A stretch of 64,000 bases of DNA from Arenibacter palladensis (GCF_900129275.1 NZ_FQUX01000002.1:65795-129794); one strand, 5' to 3'. Shown: positions 8,876-18,853, counted from the stretch's first letter. Translations and numbers: made by a program. Notes: generated by a model from the sequence alone, not told the origin.

Positions 8876-8883
8876 TATTTTTG
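8876..8883 (+). promoter_or_regulatory. Candidate -7 promoter box of ccsBA
   Basis: TATTTTTG fits the Bacteroidota sigma-A -7 consensus TAnnTTTG and lies 30 bases before the ccsBA ATG. No clear TTTG -33 element is seen upstream, which lowers confidence. Confidence 0.35.
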
Positions 8884-8912
8884 CATGTTTAAATCAAACC
8901 TTTCTTGCCAAA

Positions 8913-11900
8913 ATGATTGAACTCCTAAAAAAAATCTTCTTTTCCACACGTTTAACGGCCGTTTTATTTATTGTTTTTGCTACAGCCATGGCCTTTGGTA
9001 CTTTTATAGAAAGCTGGTACAGCACGGAAACCGCAAGAATATGGATTTACAACGCTACATGGTTCGAGGCCATTATGGTCTTTTTTGTCATTAATTTTGT
9101 TGGGAATATTGCTCGTTATAATCTTTTAAAAAAGGAAAAATGGGCAATACTTATTTTACACCTCTCTTGGATTTTAATAATACTTGGGGCATTTGTTACC
9201 CGGTATATAAGTTTTGAAGGAATGATGCCAATAAGGGAAGGGAACACGGAAAATGTATTTTATTCCGACAAAACCTACCTTACCGTTTATGTGGATGGGG
9301 AAATAAGCAACGAGCCCAAACGGAAGATTTTGGAAGACGATATATTGGTTACCACAGAAGCTATAAAATCCAATTTGCCCTGGAATTCCGATTTTAACGG
9401 ACAACCATTTACCATATCCTATGCCGGATTTATTGAAGGCGCAAAAGAAGGTTTGGTCGAAGACTCCGATGGAAAGGAATACTTAAAAATTGTAGAAGCA
9501 GGTGACGGACAACGTCATGAGCATTATTTGGAAAGCGGAGAGGTTAGCAGTATACACAATGTTTTGTTTTCCTTGAACAAAATGACCGAAGGAGCTATAA
9601 ATATTATTGAGTCCGATGGTAATTATCAGATTAAATCCCCTTTCGAAGGACAGTTTATGAGAATGGCCGATCAATTGCAGGGAGAATTGTTGAAAGATAG
9701 CCTTCAAACCCTGCAATTAAGATCTTTATACACTACTGCAGGAATGCAATTTGTAATTCCTGAGCCAATTATCAAGGGATCATATGGGGTAATTCCCGTA
9801 CCAGAAAATGAGAAAACAGAGAACGACCTGGATGCCTTGATCGTGGATATAAGCAGCAATGGTGAAACAGTGCGCAAAAAATTATTGGGAGCAAAGGGTG
9901 TGGCAAATTTTTCCGGGGAATTTGAGGTAGGAGGTTTGGACTTTAACATTTCGTACGGTTCCAAGGTTTACACCTTGCCTTTTGGAATTAAATTAAACGA
10001 TTTTATTGCCGAAAAACATCCGGGAACCGAGAACAGCTATGCGTCCTTTATGAGCAAGGTTACCATTGAGGACGAACGTCCTTTTGACTACGATATATAC
10101 ATGAACCATATTTTGGACCACAAGGGATATCGTTTTTTTCAAGCTAGTTTTCACCCAGATGAAAAAGGCACTGTACTATCTGTAAACCATGATTTTTGGG
10201 GTACTTGGATAACTTATATTGGATATTTTTTGTTGTATGCCGGACTCATGGGCATTATGTTTTATGGTAAGACCAGGTTTAAAAGCCTAGGTGCGTCCTT
10301 GGAGAAACTAAAAAATAAAAGATCCAAATTGGCTGTACTATTTATCCTAGGAAGCACATTAAATATGATGGCGCAGGAAAATGTAGAGACAGATTCACAT
10401 GCACACGACAATACCCCTACTGCCCAGCAGGTAGATTCATTGTTGCACGCCATGACTCCTTCCAAGGAACATGCTGCATCTTTTGGGAAACTGGTAATTC
10501 AGGATGCCGGTGGAAGAATGAAACCCATAAATACGTTTTCTTCCGAACTATTGAGAAAATTAAGTCTAAAGGACAAATATACCGACTTCAATTCCGATCA
10601 AGTATTTCTATCGATGATGCTAAATCCAAGGGTTTGGTACTATGCAGAATTTATTGCCTTGGATAAAAAAGGGCAAAATGACAGTATCCGTAAGATCATA
10701 GGTCTGGAACATGGTAAAAAGTTTGCCAAGGCTACAGATTTCTTTGATGAAAAAGGACAATACAAATTAAGTGCCTACCTTCAAGAAGCCTATGCCACCA
10801 ATACCCCTAACCAATACCAAAAGGACTTTAAGAGTTTGGACGAACGACTGGTGTTGTTGAATAGGGCATTGGGAGGTGAAATAGTCAAGATATTTCCATT
10901 GCTCAATGACGACAATAATAAATGGATCTCGGCAGTGGAATATAGGGGTGGCCAATATCAGGTATCGGATTCCCTATATGCCAATTTTATAAAGAATGCC
11001 GTTCCCTTCTATTTAATGAGCTTGGAGAAAGCAGTAAAAACCGGCGACTATTCCGAAGCCGATAAATTGTTGGCCGCCTTTAAAAAGAATCAAGAAAACC
11101 ACGGTAGTGAGGTATTGCCCTCTGAAAGCAAAATTAACGCGGAAGTATTTTACAATAAAGCAGATATTTATAATAAGCTATATAAGTATTATGCCTTGGT
11201 TGGGCTCTTAATGTTTGTGCTACTGGTATTCCAAATTATTAAGGATAGAAAAGCTCTTCGTTTTAGCATAGCCGGGATCAAAGTCCTCATTTATGTGTTT
11301 TTTGTTTTGCATACCCTTGGATTGGGAATGCGCTGGTACATATCTGGGCATGCTCCTTGGAGCGATGCCTATGAGAGTATCCTATATGTTTCCTGGGCAA
11401 CTTTGGGTATGGGGCTTCTTTTCAGCAAAAAAAGTGATATGACGGTCGCCGCGGCTACTTTTGTGACATCCATGCTGTTATGGATTGCCCATCAGAGTTG
11501 GGTAGATCCGTCAATAGCCAATCTTGTACCGGTATTGGATAGTTATTGGTTAATGATCCATGTTGCGGTAATTGTAGGTAGTTATGGCCCCCTCACCGTG
11601 GGCATGATCTTGGGTGTAGTCAGCCTTTTGTTGATCATCATGACCAATAGTAAGAATAAGGAAAAAATGGACCTGAACATCAAGGAACTTACCATCATCA
11701 ATGAGCTTTCCTTAACGGTAGGTCTGGTTATGTTGACTATTGGAAATTTCTTGGGAGGACAATGGGCCAATGAAAGTTGGGGTCGCTACTGGGGATGGGA
11801 TCCAAAGGAAACATGGGCCTTGATCTCAATAATGATCTATGCTTTTGTAATTCATACAAGGTTGATTCCAGGTCTACGAGGTAAATGGATGTTCAATTTT

Positions 11901-12089
11901 CTAAGCGTAGTTGCCTTTGGAAGTATTATGATGACCTATTTTGGGGTGAATTTCTATTTAGTAGGACTTCATAGTTATGCCAGTGGCGCACAGGTAATTA
12001 CGCCCACTTTTATTTATTATACCGTTTTTGGGGTATTGCTATTGGGAGCAGTAAGTTACTGGAGAAATAAAAAATATTATGCCAAGTAA
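8913..12089 (+). CDS. ccsBA: Fused cytochrome c biogenesis protein CcsBA (ResB-ResC type)
   Basis: This 1058-residue membrane protein fuses a ResB/CcsB half to a CcsA/ResC half. The N-terminal half has helices near residues 12-30 and 50-70, a large periplasmic ResB domain and a helix near 430. The C-terminal half, from about 740, is polytopic and carries the WGRYWGWDPKETWALI haem-handling WWD motif at about 956-971. System II cytochrome c maturases carry haem across the inner membrane and attach it to CXXCH motifs of periplasmic cytochromes. A middle segment (about 480-740) is soluble and periplasmic. Single-polypeptide CcsBA is usual in Bacteroidota and epsilonproteobacteria. Transcribed alone, divergent from the DUF2520 operon. 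Confidence 0.93.
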   Translation: MIELLKKIFFSTRLTAVLFIVFATAMAFGTFIESWYSTETARIWIYNATWFEAIMVFFVINFVGNIARYNLLKKEKWAILILHLSWILIILGAFVTRYISFEGMMPIREGNTENVFYSDKTYLTVYVDGEISNEPKRKILEDDILVTTEAIKSNLPWNSDFNGQPFTISYAGFIEGAKEGLVEDSDGKEYLKIVEAGDGQRHEHYLESGEVSSIHNVLFSLNKMTEGAINIIESDGNYQIKSPFEGQFMRMADQLQGELLKDSLQTLQLRSLYTTAGMQFVIPEPIIKGSYGVIPVPENEKTENDLDALIVDISSNGETVRKKLLGAKGVANFSGEFEVGGLDFNISYGSKVYTLPFGIKLNDFIAEKHPGTENSYASFMSKVTIEDERPFDYDIYMNHILDHKGYRFFQASFHPDEKGTVLSVNHDFWGTWITYIGYFLLYAGLMGIMFYGKTRFKSLGASLEKLKNKRSKLAVLFILGSTLNMMAQENVETDSHAHDNTPTAQQVDSLLHAMTPSKEHAASFGKLVIQDAGGRMKPINTFSSELLRKLSLKDKYTDFNSDQVFLSMMLNPRVWYYAEFIALDKKGQNDSIRKIIGLEHGKKFAKATDFFDEKGQYKLSAYLQEAYATNTPNQYQKDFKSLDERLVLLNRALGGEIVKIFPLLNDDNNKWISAVEYRGGQYQVSDSLYANFIKNAVPFYLMSLEKAVKTGDYSEADKLLAAFKKNQENHGSEVLPSESKINAEVFYNKADIYNKLYKYYALVGLLMFVLLVFQIIKDRKALRFSIAGIKVLIYVFFVLHTLGLGMRWYISGHAPWSDAYESILYVSWATLGMGLLFSKKSDMTVAAATFVTSMLLWIAHQSWVDPSIANLVPVLDSYWLMIHVAVIVGSYGPLTVGMILGVVSLLLIIMTNSKNKEKMDLNIKELTIINELSLTVGLVMLTIGNFLGGQWANESWGRYWGWDPKETWALISIMIYAFVIHTRLIPGLRGKWMFNFLSVVAFGSIMMTYFGVNFYLVGLHSYASGAQVITPTFIYYTVFGVLLLGAVSYWRNKKYYAK

Positions 12090-12245
12090 TTTTAAACTTT
12101 TCTAATTTTAAAGCAATTTTGTTTTAATATGAAGTAAAGCGATTATGTTTTTTTAGATATCATAGATGGAATGTTAAGAATTCATTTGATGGATTTTTGA
12201 TTATTGCCAGCGTTTATTTTCTTCATATAACATAATTCTTTACAC

Positions 12246-13655
12246 ATGCCGGATACTAACAAACTTACCTTAGGTAAATTATACAAGTACTTTATCATAG
12301 CTTTGACCGGCAAGGATACTGATTTTACTTCTGGAAGTATCAGAAAAGCAATCTTTATGCTTTCCATACCTATGGTATTGGAAATGTTAATGGAATCTAT
12401 TTTTGCTTTGGTAGATATTGCATATGTATCCAGGGTTAGTGTTAATGCAGTAGCAACAATAGGACTCACAGAATCGGTGATTACATTGATTTATGCCCTA
12501 GCCATTGGTTTAAGTATGGCTGCAACGGCAATTGTGGCCAGAAGGGTTGGTGAAAAAAATCTACAGGGAGCTAGGGAATCGGCGGTACAGGTTATCATAT
12601 TGGGAATTACTGTGGCTATTATTACCGGAATATTTGGAGCTATATATTCCAAGGAAATCCTCAGTTTAATGGGCGGAAGTTCTGAACTAATACGAGAGGG
12701 CCATGGTTACACCCAACTGATGATTGGAGGTAATATCACTATACTACTGCTTTTCTTAATAAATGCCATTTTCCGGGGAGCAGGGGATGCCTCGGTTGCC
12801 ATGTGGATCCTGGTACTCTCCAATGGTCTAAATATAATTCTTGATCCAATCTTTATTTTTGGATGGGGTCCAATTCCTGAATACGGAGTTATGGGGGCTG
12901 CAATTGCTACCAATATTGGCCGGGGAACTGCAGTTTTGTTTCAATTGATAATTTTGTTCTTTGGATGGAGCAAGATCAAAATTGGTATTTCGGATATAGT
13001 AATCCGCTTTAAAGTAATGACAAACATCATAAAAGTATCAGCTGGCGGTATTGCCCAATTTTTGATTGGTACGTCTAGTTGGATATTTTTAATGAGGATT
13101 ATGTCCGAATTTGGAAGTGAAGTCTTGGCCGGTTACACCATTGCTATAAGGGTTATAATGTTTTCCTTAATGCCTTCGTGGGGAATGAGCAACGCGGCCG
13201 CCACTCTTGTTGGCCAAAATTTGGGAGCCAACAAACCCGATAGGGCCGAAGAATCTGTTTGGAAAACTGGCAAGTATAATGCCATCTTTATGTTTTCAAT
13301 TTCCTTGATATATTTATTCTTCGCAGAAGATATTATTTTATCCTTTAATAGCACACCACAAGTTGTAGAATATGGCACTCTGTGCCTACAGATTATTGCT
13401 GCAGGTTATGTGTTTTATGCTTACGGTATGGTATTGACACAGGCTTTTAATGGAGCAGGGGATACAAATACCCCTACTAAGATTAATTTTTTAATTTTCT
13501 GGGTGTTACAGCTTCCTTTTGCTTATATAATGGCTATAACTTTTAAGTTTGGGGCTGTTGGGGTATTTTTGGCCATTTCAATAGCCGAGGTTTTGCTTAC
13601 CATAGTTAGTTACATACTCTTTAAAAAGGGTAAATGGAAAGAAATTAAGGTATAA
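12246..13655 (+). CDS. MATE family efflux transporter
   Basis: A 469-residue protein with about 12 hydrophobic helices and typical MATE sequences in the first half (SIPMVLEMLMESIFALVDIAYVSR, residues about 39-62) and a similar repeat in the second half. Residues 1-35 form a hydrophilic cytoplasmic tail. Family members export organic cations, drugs or metabolites in exchange for Na+ or H+. Length is normal. It lies 156 bases after ccsBA and 52 bases before the PLP enzyme gene, which has its own promoter box, so it is probably monocistronic. The substrate cannot be inferred. Confidence 0.92.
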   Translation: MPDTNKLTLGKLYKYFIIALTGKDTDFTSGSIRKAIFMLSIPMVLEMLMESIFALVDIAYVSRVSVNAVATIGLTESVITLIYALAIGLSMAATAIVARRVGEKNLQGARESAVQVIILGITVAIITGIFGAIYSKEILSLMGGSSELIREGHGYTQLMIGGNITILLLFLINAIFRGAGDASVAMWILVLSNGLNIILDPIFIFGWGPIPEYGVMGAAIATNIGRGTAVLFQLIILFFGWSKIKIGISDIVIRFKVMTNIIKVSAGGIAQFLIGTSSWIFLMRIMSEFGSEVLAGYTIAIRVIMFSLMPSWGMSNAAATLVGQNLGANKPDRAEESVWKTGKYNAIFMFSISLIYLFFAEDIILSFNSTPQVVEYGTLCLQIIAAGYVFYAYGMVLTQAFNGAGDTNTPTKINFLIFWVLQLPFAYIMAITFKFGAVGVFLAISIAEVLLTIVSYILFKKGKWKEIKV

Positions 13656-13657
13656 GC

Positions 13658-13665
13658 TATTTTTG
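13658..13665 (+). promoter_or_regulatory. Candidate -7 promoter box of the trans-sulfuration enzyme gene
   Basis: TATTTTTG matches TAnnTTTG and lies immediately after the MATE stop codon, 42 bases before the next ATG. The -33 region would fall inside the MATE coding end and no good TTTG is visible there. Confidence 0.35.
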
Positions 13666-13707
13666 TAACTTTATCCACCATCATCTTAATCAATTTAAAT
13701 AGATAGA

Positions 13708-14880
13708 ATGAAACAGCAAAAAAAGGGACTTAATACCATCTGTACCCATTTCGGACAGCTGGAGGACAAGGAGTTCAAGGGGGCCATTTCGCCACTGTAT
13801 ATGGGAACTGCCTATGCCTTTGAGGACATTGATGTTAAACGCTACCCACGATATTTCAACACTCCCAACCAAGTGGCCTTGGCCAAAAAAATAGCGGCAC
13901 TGGAACATGCCGAAGCGGCATTGATTTTTGGTAGCGGTATGGCCGCTATCAGTACCTCCCTCTTAGCATTTTTAAAGGCTGGAGACCATATAGTAGTACA
14001 AAAGATCATTTATGGCGGCACCTATAATCTTATAGTTGAAGAATTTGAAAAATTTGGGATATCGTACTCTTTTACCGATGGTTTTAAGGCTGAGGACTTT
14101 GAGGCAAAAATTCAAGAAAACACCAAGGTAATTTATATAGAGACCCCATCCAATCCATTATTGAACATTATAGATTTAAAGGCAGTGGCCGACCTTTCTA
14201 AAAAACATGGTCTTATATCCATGATCGACAATACTTTTGCCAGCCCGGTGAATCAAAATCCCGTTGATTTTGGCATAGATGTGGTAATCCATAGCGCTAC
14301 AAAATACATGGGTGGACATTCCGATATTTGTGCTGGAGCCGTAGCTTCAACAGAAGCTAATATTAAAAAGATATTCAGTTTGGCCAAAAATTTCGGGGGT
14401 AGTCTTAGCGATTACACCGTTTGGCTATTGGAAAGGAGCATTAAGACCATGGGAATCAGGGTTAGGGCCCAAAATGCAAATGCACAACACATGGCCGAAT
14501 ACCTGTATGGGCACAAAGATATATCTGCTGTATATTATCCTGGCCTACCCTCACATCCAGACCACAACATCGCAAAAAAACAGATGAAGGGCTTCGGAGG
14601 CATGCTATCCTTTGAGTTAAATGCCGATTTTAATGCTTCCAAATTTCAAAAGTCACTAAAATTAATAAAACCTGCCATGAGTTTGGCGGGAGTGGAAAGT
14701 ACGGTGCTTTCCCCAACCTTAACCTCACATTCCCTTTTAAGTGCTGAAGAGCGAAAGCGACAAGGAATTGCAGATGGGTTGATCCGTTTCTCTGTTGGAA
14801 TAGAAGAAACAGAGGATTTAATTGCAGATTTGGAACAGGCTTTGGAAACAGTAAGGAAAGAAAGGAAATTGGCCGTTTAG
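13708..14880 (+). CDS. PLP-dependent trans-sulfuration enzyme (Cys/Met metabolism family)
   Basis: A 390-residue fold-type I PLP enzyme. The lysine that binds PLP is in VIHSATKYMGGHSD (about residues 191-204), with upstream GSGMAAIS and YIETPSNP motifs of the cystathionine gamma-synthase/gamma-lyase/O-acetylhomoserine sulfhydrylase family. It acts in cytosolic methionine/cysteine interconversion; motifs alone do not distinguish synthase from lyase. The gene lies just upstream of bshB1, whose product makes a cysteine-containing thiol, so a role in supplying or recycling cysteine is plausible but inferred. Confidence 0.9.
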   Translation: MKQQKKGLNTICTHFGQLEDKEFKGAISPLYMGTAYAFEDIDVKRYPRYFNTPNQVALAKKIAALEHAEAALIFGSGMAAISTSLLAFLKAGDHIVVQKIIYGGTYNLIVEEFEKFGISYSFTDGFKAEDFEAKIQENTKVIYIETPSNPLLNIIDLKAVADLSKKHGLISMIDNTFASPVNQNPVDFGIDVVIHSATKYMGGHSDICAGAVASTEANIKKIFSLAKNFGGSLSDYTVWLLERSIKTMGIRVRAQNANAQHMAEYLYGHKDISAVYYPGLPSHPDHNIAKKQMKGFGGMLSFELNADFNASKFQKSLKLIKPAMSLAGVESTVLSPTLTSHSLLSAEERKRQGIADGLIRFSVGIEETEDLIADLEQALETVRKERKLAV

Positions 14881-14978
14881 ATTTATTTTCGCCCAATATT
14901 CGAGGATTATATTATAGAAAGTGGAGATTTACGAGAGTTTAATTGAAAGCTTTCGAGAACAAAGTAGACATAGATTAA

Positions 14979-15701
14979 ATGAAATTAGACATATTAGTAT
15001 TTGGCGCGCATCCTGATGATGCCGAATTGGGGGCAGGGGCTACCATAGCAAAAGAAGTGGCCAATGGCAAAAAAGTAGGTATCGTAGATTTGACACGGGG
15101 GGAATTAGGTACCCGTGGCTCTGCCGAAATTAGGGATAAGGAAGCCGCAGCGGCTGCTAATATTTTAGGGGTAGCTGTACGCGAAAATCTGGAATTTGCC
15201 GATGGTTTTTTTACAAATGACAGACAGCATCAGTTGGAAGTAATAAAAATGATCCGAAAGTACAGGCCCGAAACGGTTTTGTGCAATGCTATAGAAGATA
15301 GGCACATAGATCATGCCAAGGGCAGCAAATTGGTAAGTGATTCCTGCTTCCTAAGCGGGCTTATAAAAATAGACACTAAAATTGACGGGGAAGAGCAGTG
15401 GCAAGAGGCCTGGAGACCAAAACTGGTACATCATTACATTCAATGGAAAAACCTTGAACCGGACTTTGTAGTAGATGTATCGGAATATATAGATGTAAAG
15501 GTACAGGCAATAATGGCGTATAGTTCCCAATTTTATGACCCTAAAAGTAAGGAACCTGAAACACCCATTAGTAGCAAAAACTTTATAGATAGTGTGGTTT
15601 ATAGATCAAGGGACTTGGGTAGAATGATCGGCATAGCCTATGGGGAAGGTTTTACTACTGAAAGATTCGTTGCGGTTAAAAGCCTTGACAGCCTTATTTA
15701 G
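14979..15701 (+). CDS. bshB1: Bacillithiol biosynthesis deacetylase BshB1
   Basis: This 240-residue PIG-L family protein has FGAHPDDAELGAG at residues 8-20 and the HIDHAKG motif, with TRGELGTRGSAEIRD typical of the BshB1 subgroup. BshB1 removes the acetyl group from GlcNAc-malate to give GlcN-malate, the second step of bacillithiol synthesis. The length matches the family. Its 3' end overlaps the convergent histidine kinase gene by 4 bases. BshA and BshC are not in this window. Confidence 0.93.
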   Translation: MKLDILVFGAHPDDAELGAGATIAKEVANGKKVGIVDLTRGELGTRGSAEIRDKEAAAAANILGVAVRENLEFADGFFTNDRQHQLEVIKMIRKYRPETVLCNAIEDRHIDHAKGSKLVSDSCFLSGLIKIDTKIDGEEQWQEAWRPKLVHHYIQWKNLEPDFVVDVSEYIDVKVQAIMAYSSQFYDPKSKEPETPISSKNFIDSVVYRSRDLGRMIGIAYGEGFTTERFVAVKSLDSLI

Positions 15702-17782
15702 GCCGATTTTTGGAATTGTTTTTTTCCCTTGGGAACGGTAAAATAGAAGGTGGAACCTTCATTAATTTCACTCTTGACCCATAAGGTACCGCCATTTTTT
15801 ATGACCATTTCGCTGCAGAGCGATAGACCAAGTCCGGTTCCCTTTTCGTTATTGGTGCCATAAGTGGTAATATTGGTATTTTTTGATAGTATTTGTTCCT
15901 GAACATACTCATCCATACCAATGCCATTATCCTTTACAAATACTTCCAAATAATCCGGCCTGTCTACATAGCCTATAGTAATATGTCCGTTGTTGGGAGT
16001 GAATTTTAGGGCATTGCTTAAAAGATTTCTAATAACAATGTCCATTTGATTTTCGTCGGACCAAATTATGGCCTTATTGACGATTAAATTGTCCATGGTA
16101 ATCATTTTGGTAAATGCCAATTCACTTAGTAAGTTAATATTATTCTCTACAAGTGTATTTAGATCTACATTGGTAGGATCCGTGGTGGCTTCACGCATTT
16201 GCGATTGGCCCCAAGTGAGTAGATTGTTCAGGGTAAAGGAAATACTATTAACGTCGTTCTTTAATTTCGGAATAAACTCCTTAAATTCAGATTCTTTAAT
16301 ATCACCACTGTTCAGTAATTTTAATAATCCCTCCAAAGCACCTATTGGACCGCGAAGATCATGTGCAATAATTGAAAAGAGTTTGTTTTTGGTATTATTG
16401 GTCTCCCATAATTCTGCCTCCCTTTCTTCAAGATCCTGTTTTTGGCTTTCGAGTTCCTTGTTCAGTTTTTTGAGGATTTTTTGTCCCCTTACCACTAAAA
16501 ATGCTATAGCGCCCATAATGATTACAAATAGTATGGCTATATAAATATAGAGACGCTGTTTGGCCAAGGTTTTTTCATTTTTTAATACCAATGCTTCCTG
16601 CTGATTTTTATGACTTATTTCAGTTTTCAACATCGTCATACTCATCTTGTTCTCATCCCTGGACAGGGTATCAGATATTTGCCTGAAAATTTCATGATAT
16701 TTAAGGGCCGCAGCATAGTTCTCCTGATTCTTATATACTTTGTACAGGGTGTTGGAGCATTTCTTGATACCCTCCATAGATTTAATAGTAGAGGATATTT
16801 CATAGGCCATCATAGCATAATTTTGTGAAATACTGTCCTTTTCCAATCCGAAATTAGCTTCGGCCATCCCGTTGTACAAATCTATGATCCCACGATCGTC
16901 CTGAAGATTTTCATGCAATTCTACACTTTTGTTGTACCAATATAATGCTCTTGTAAATTGCTTTTGTTTTAGGTATACCTTGCCTTTAACTTCATAAGCA
17001 TAGGCCAGCCAGTCCCATACCTCCCCTTGTTCAAAAATTTTGATACTTCGGTTTATTTTAAACAGGGCATTTTGGAAATCCCCAGTTTCGGCATAAATGG
17101 AAGCTACATTACTCATAGTTTCCGCGGAGTTTTTGTCATCTCCTATTTTTAAGTTTATTTTTTCAACTTTATTATAAAAATATAGGGCCTGATCATAATC
17201 TTTTTGGGTAGCATATAAGTCCGCTACATTTTCATAAAGTATAGACTCCATTTTTCTATTGCCATAGGATTCTGCCAGTTTAATATTCTCCAAATAGCCA
17301 AGCAAGGCCGTTGAATAATTGCCACTATAGACGTTTTCATTAGCCAATTCATTACCGATCCTTAAGACTAAGTTTTGATTATTATCCTTTTTAGCATTTA
17401 CCAATGCCATTTCATAATTGTCTATTGCTTTGGAATGTTCGCCTATATCTGAATAATAGGTTCCTAGGTTGAATAAAGCTTCACTAACACCTTTTTTATA
17501 GTCTATATTACTACTTAATTTCTGGGCTTCACTGGAAAGCAATAAAAGACTATCCGGATTTAAGAATCTAAGCTTGGCTCCAAGATCCATTAATAATCCA
17601 ATATATATGGTATCCTTATTGACCTGTTTATTCTGACTTCGTAAGGTGGTAATTTTTTGCCTTAATTCCCCAATGGAGGTTTCTTGGGCAAAATTGACCC
17701 CACAAAGGAAGAGGAGTAACCAGAATACGGTTAATTTTAATCTAATCTCCCGTGAGCTTATATATAATGCTTTAAAAGACAT
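15698..17782 (-). CDS. TPR-containing sensor histidine kinase (orphan)
   Basis: A 694-residue kinase. After an N-terminal signal/membrane segment (residues about 16-33) come six or more tetratricopeptide repeats in the periplasm (about 55-380), and then a coiled coil. A membrane helix near residues 412-432 leads to a cytosolic HisKA domain with the phospho-acceptor in IIAHDLRGPIGALEG (His about 472) and an HATPase_c domain (NLLSNALKFTPNNG; DNGIGMDEY; GTGLGLSLC). No response regulator is adjacent, so the partner is elsewhere. The 3' end overlaps bshB1 by 4 bases. Confidence 0.93.
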   Translation of the reverse strand: MSFKALYISSREIRLKLTVFWLLLFLCGVNFAQETSIGELRQKITTLRSQNKQVNKDTIYIGLLMDLGAKLRFLNPDSLLLLSSEAQKLSSNIDYKKGVSEALFNLGTYYSDIGEHSKAIDNYEMALVNAKKDNNQNLVLRIGNELANENVYSGNYSTALLGYLENIKLAESYGNRKMESILYENVADLYATQKDYDQALYFYNKVEKINLKIGDDKNSAETMSNVASIYAETGDFQNALFKINRSIKIFEQGEVWDWLAYAYEVKGKVYLKQKQFTRALYWYNKSVELHENLQDDRGIIDLYNGMAEANFGLEKDSISQNYAMMAYEISSTIKSMEGIKKCSNTLYKVYKNQENYAAALKYHEIFRQISDTLSRDENKMSMTMLKTEISHKNQQEALVLKNEKTLAKQRLYIYIAILFVIIMGAIAFLVVRGQKILKKLNKELESQKQDLEEREAELWETNNTKNKLFSIIAHDLRGPIGALEGLLKLLNSGDIKESEFKEFIPKLKNDVNSISFTLNNLLTWGQSQMREATTDPTNVDLNTLVENNINLLSELAFTKMITMDNLIVNKAIIWSDENQMDIVIRNLLSNALKFTPNNGHITIGYVDRPDYLEVFVKDNGIGMDEYVQEQILSKNTNITTYGTNNEKGTGLGLSLCSEMVIKNGGTLWVKSEINEGSTFYFTVPKGKKQFQKSA

Positions 17783-17973
17783 TTATCTTAATTTAACTGT
17801 TGATAAAAATATCTTTCCTTTAAAAAATAGGCTAATTTATGTTGTGAAAGTGTGGTTTTTTGTGTGTTTCGTCCAGTATAATGAGTATTTGGTCGATATT
17901 TAGGAAAGGAAATTAATGTATATTTCGCTATATGAGTCTTTTATGAAATGATATAAAATAAGCCTAAAATTAT

Positions 17974-18004
17974 TTTGTGTGATAGAACTAAAGATTTATC
18001 TTTG
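17974..18004 (+). promoter_or_regulatory. tRNA-His promoter
   Basis: TTTG at 17974-17977 and TATCTTTG at 17997-18004, 19 bases apart, match the Bacteroidota -33/-7 consensus exactly. The predicted transcription start is about 10 bases before the tRNA. Confidence 0.7.
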
Positions 18005-18020
18005 CCACCGCTTACAAATG

Positions 18021-18094
18021 GTGGTTGTAGCTCAGCTGGTTAGAGCGCTGGATTGTGGTTCCAGAGGTCGCCGGTTCGAACCCGGTCTTCCACC
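18021..18094 (+). tRNA. tRNA-His (anticodon GTG)
   Basis: The cloverleaf can be drawn: D-arm GCTC...GAGC, anticodon stem CTGGA/TCCAG with loop TTGTGGT (GTG at 18055-18057), T-arm GCCGG-TTCGAAC-CCGGT and discriminator C73. A G at 18020 could be the extra G-1 of tRNA-His. The CCA end is not encoded. Acceptor positions 5 and 6 pair as U-U with 68 and 67, which weakens that stem. A good promoter and a terminator flank it, so it is a single-tRNA transcript. Confidence 0.95.
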
Positions 18095-18103
18095 CAGAAA
18101 TAC

Positions 18104-18132
18104 AACCCTGTCAGAAATGACAGGGTTTTTTT
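18104..18132 (+). terminator. Intrinsic terminator of tRNA-His
   Basis: A 10-bp stem AACCCTGTCA/TGACAGGGTT with a GAAA loop is followed by a T-run to 18132. It starts 10 bases after the tRNA 3' end. Confidence 0.9.
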
Positions 18133-18256
18133 GTGAATCAATGTTTCGTTTTGGTGGCAACTTCCAAAACATCACAGATTTATTATATTTACTATTACAA
18201 ATAGAAACGAGCAATCCATAAAAATAGATTGATTGTACACCATAGTAAACCATTAT

Positions 18257-18853
18257 ATGTCATTTAGATTATCACTACTTTTTTTTATACTTACCAATGG
18301 CCTGTTTTCACAGGTAAATAGCATTGAATGGGAGCCGGATTACTCCTTTAACATTAAGGATTTCCAAGGCGCCAAAACTTCCATTAATGAGGATATAGAC
18401 AAAGAGTTGGTACATTCAGGTGTTATACTGGATTTTGAATTTCAAATGTCCAACGTTGAGTTTATGTTTACAAAGAACTTCAATTCCAAGGTGAATTGTA
18501 CCTTTCACAGGGATGCCGCAGTAATAATGGCTTCGGATAGTTTGGCTGCGAAAAGACTAATGGATCTAGTTAAATTTGATTTTGATCTCTCTGAGCTTTA
18601 TGCCAGAAAGATTAGAAAGGAACTATTCGAAAACAAAAAAACCTTTTCGGATGCCACCTTTTTTCAACCATATTTTGATAAAATGATAGCTGAACGCGAC
18701 AAGATTAGTTCAAGGGTCTATTCAGAAACTGATTTTGGCAACAATCCGGAAGTATTGAAAAAGGAACATGAAGCGGTAAAAAGCGAACTTAAGGCATATT
18801 CCGATTACTGCAAGGTGTGCAAGCCCCCTAAAAACCGTAATAAAACTAATTGA
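18257..18853 (+). CDS. Secreted hypothetical protein (198 aa)
   Basis: The ATG at 18257 gives a clear signal peptide (MSFRLSLLFFILTNGLFSQ); an upstream in-frame TTG at 18233 would only add an extension that spoils it. The mature protein is hydrophilic, with no cysteine-rich, transmembrane or catalytic motifs apart from two late cysteines in DYCKVCKPP. Predicted periplasmic or secreted. No family recognised. It stands alone between tRNA-His and convergent recG. Confidence 0.7.
   Translation: MSFRLSLLFFILTNGLFSQVNSIEWEPDYSFNIKDFQGAKTSINEDIDKELVHSGVILDFEFQMSNVEFMFTKNFNSKVNCTFHRDAAVIMASDSLAAKRLMDLVKFDFDLSELYARKIRKELFENKKTFSDATFFQPYFDKMIAERDKISSRVYSETDFGNNPEVLKKEHEAVKSELKAYSDYCKVCKPPKNRNKTN

Larger units (their letters stand above)
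8490..8912. other. Intergenic region between divergent DUF2520 and ccsBA genes
   Basis: This 423-base AT-rich divergent promoter region holds no convincing ORF. It contains a strong palindrome at 8603-8624 with a further half-site at 8592-8598, a short CCCG/CGGG hairpin near 8815-8827, and a TAnnTTTG-type promoter box at 8876-8883 just upstream of ccsBA. Confidence 0.6.
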
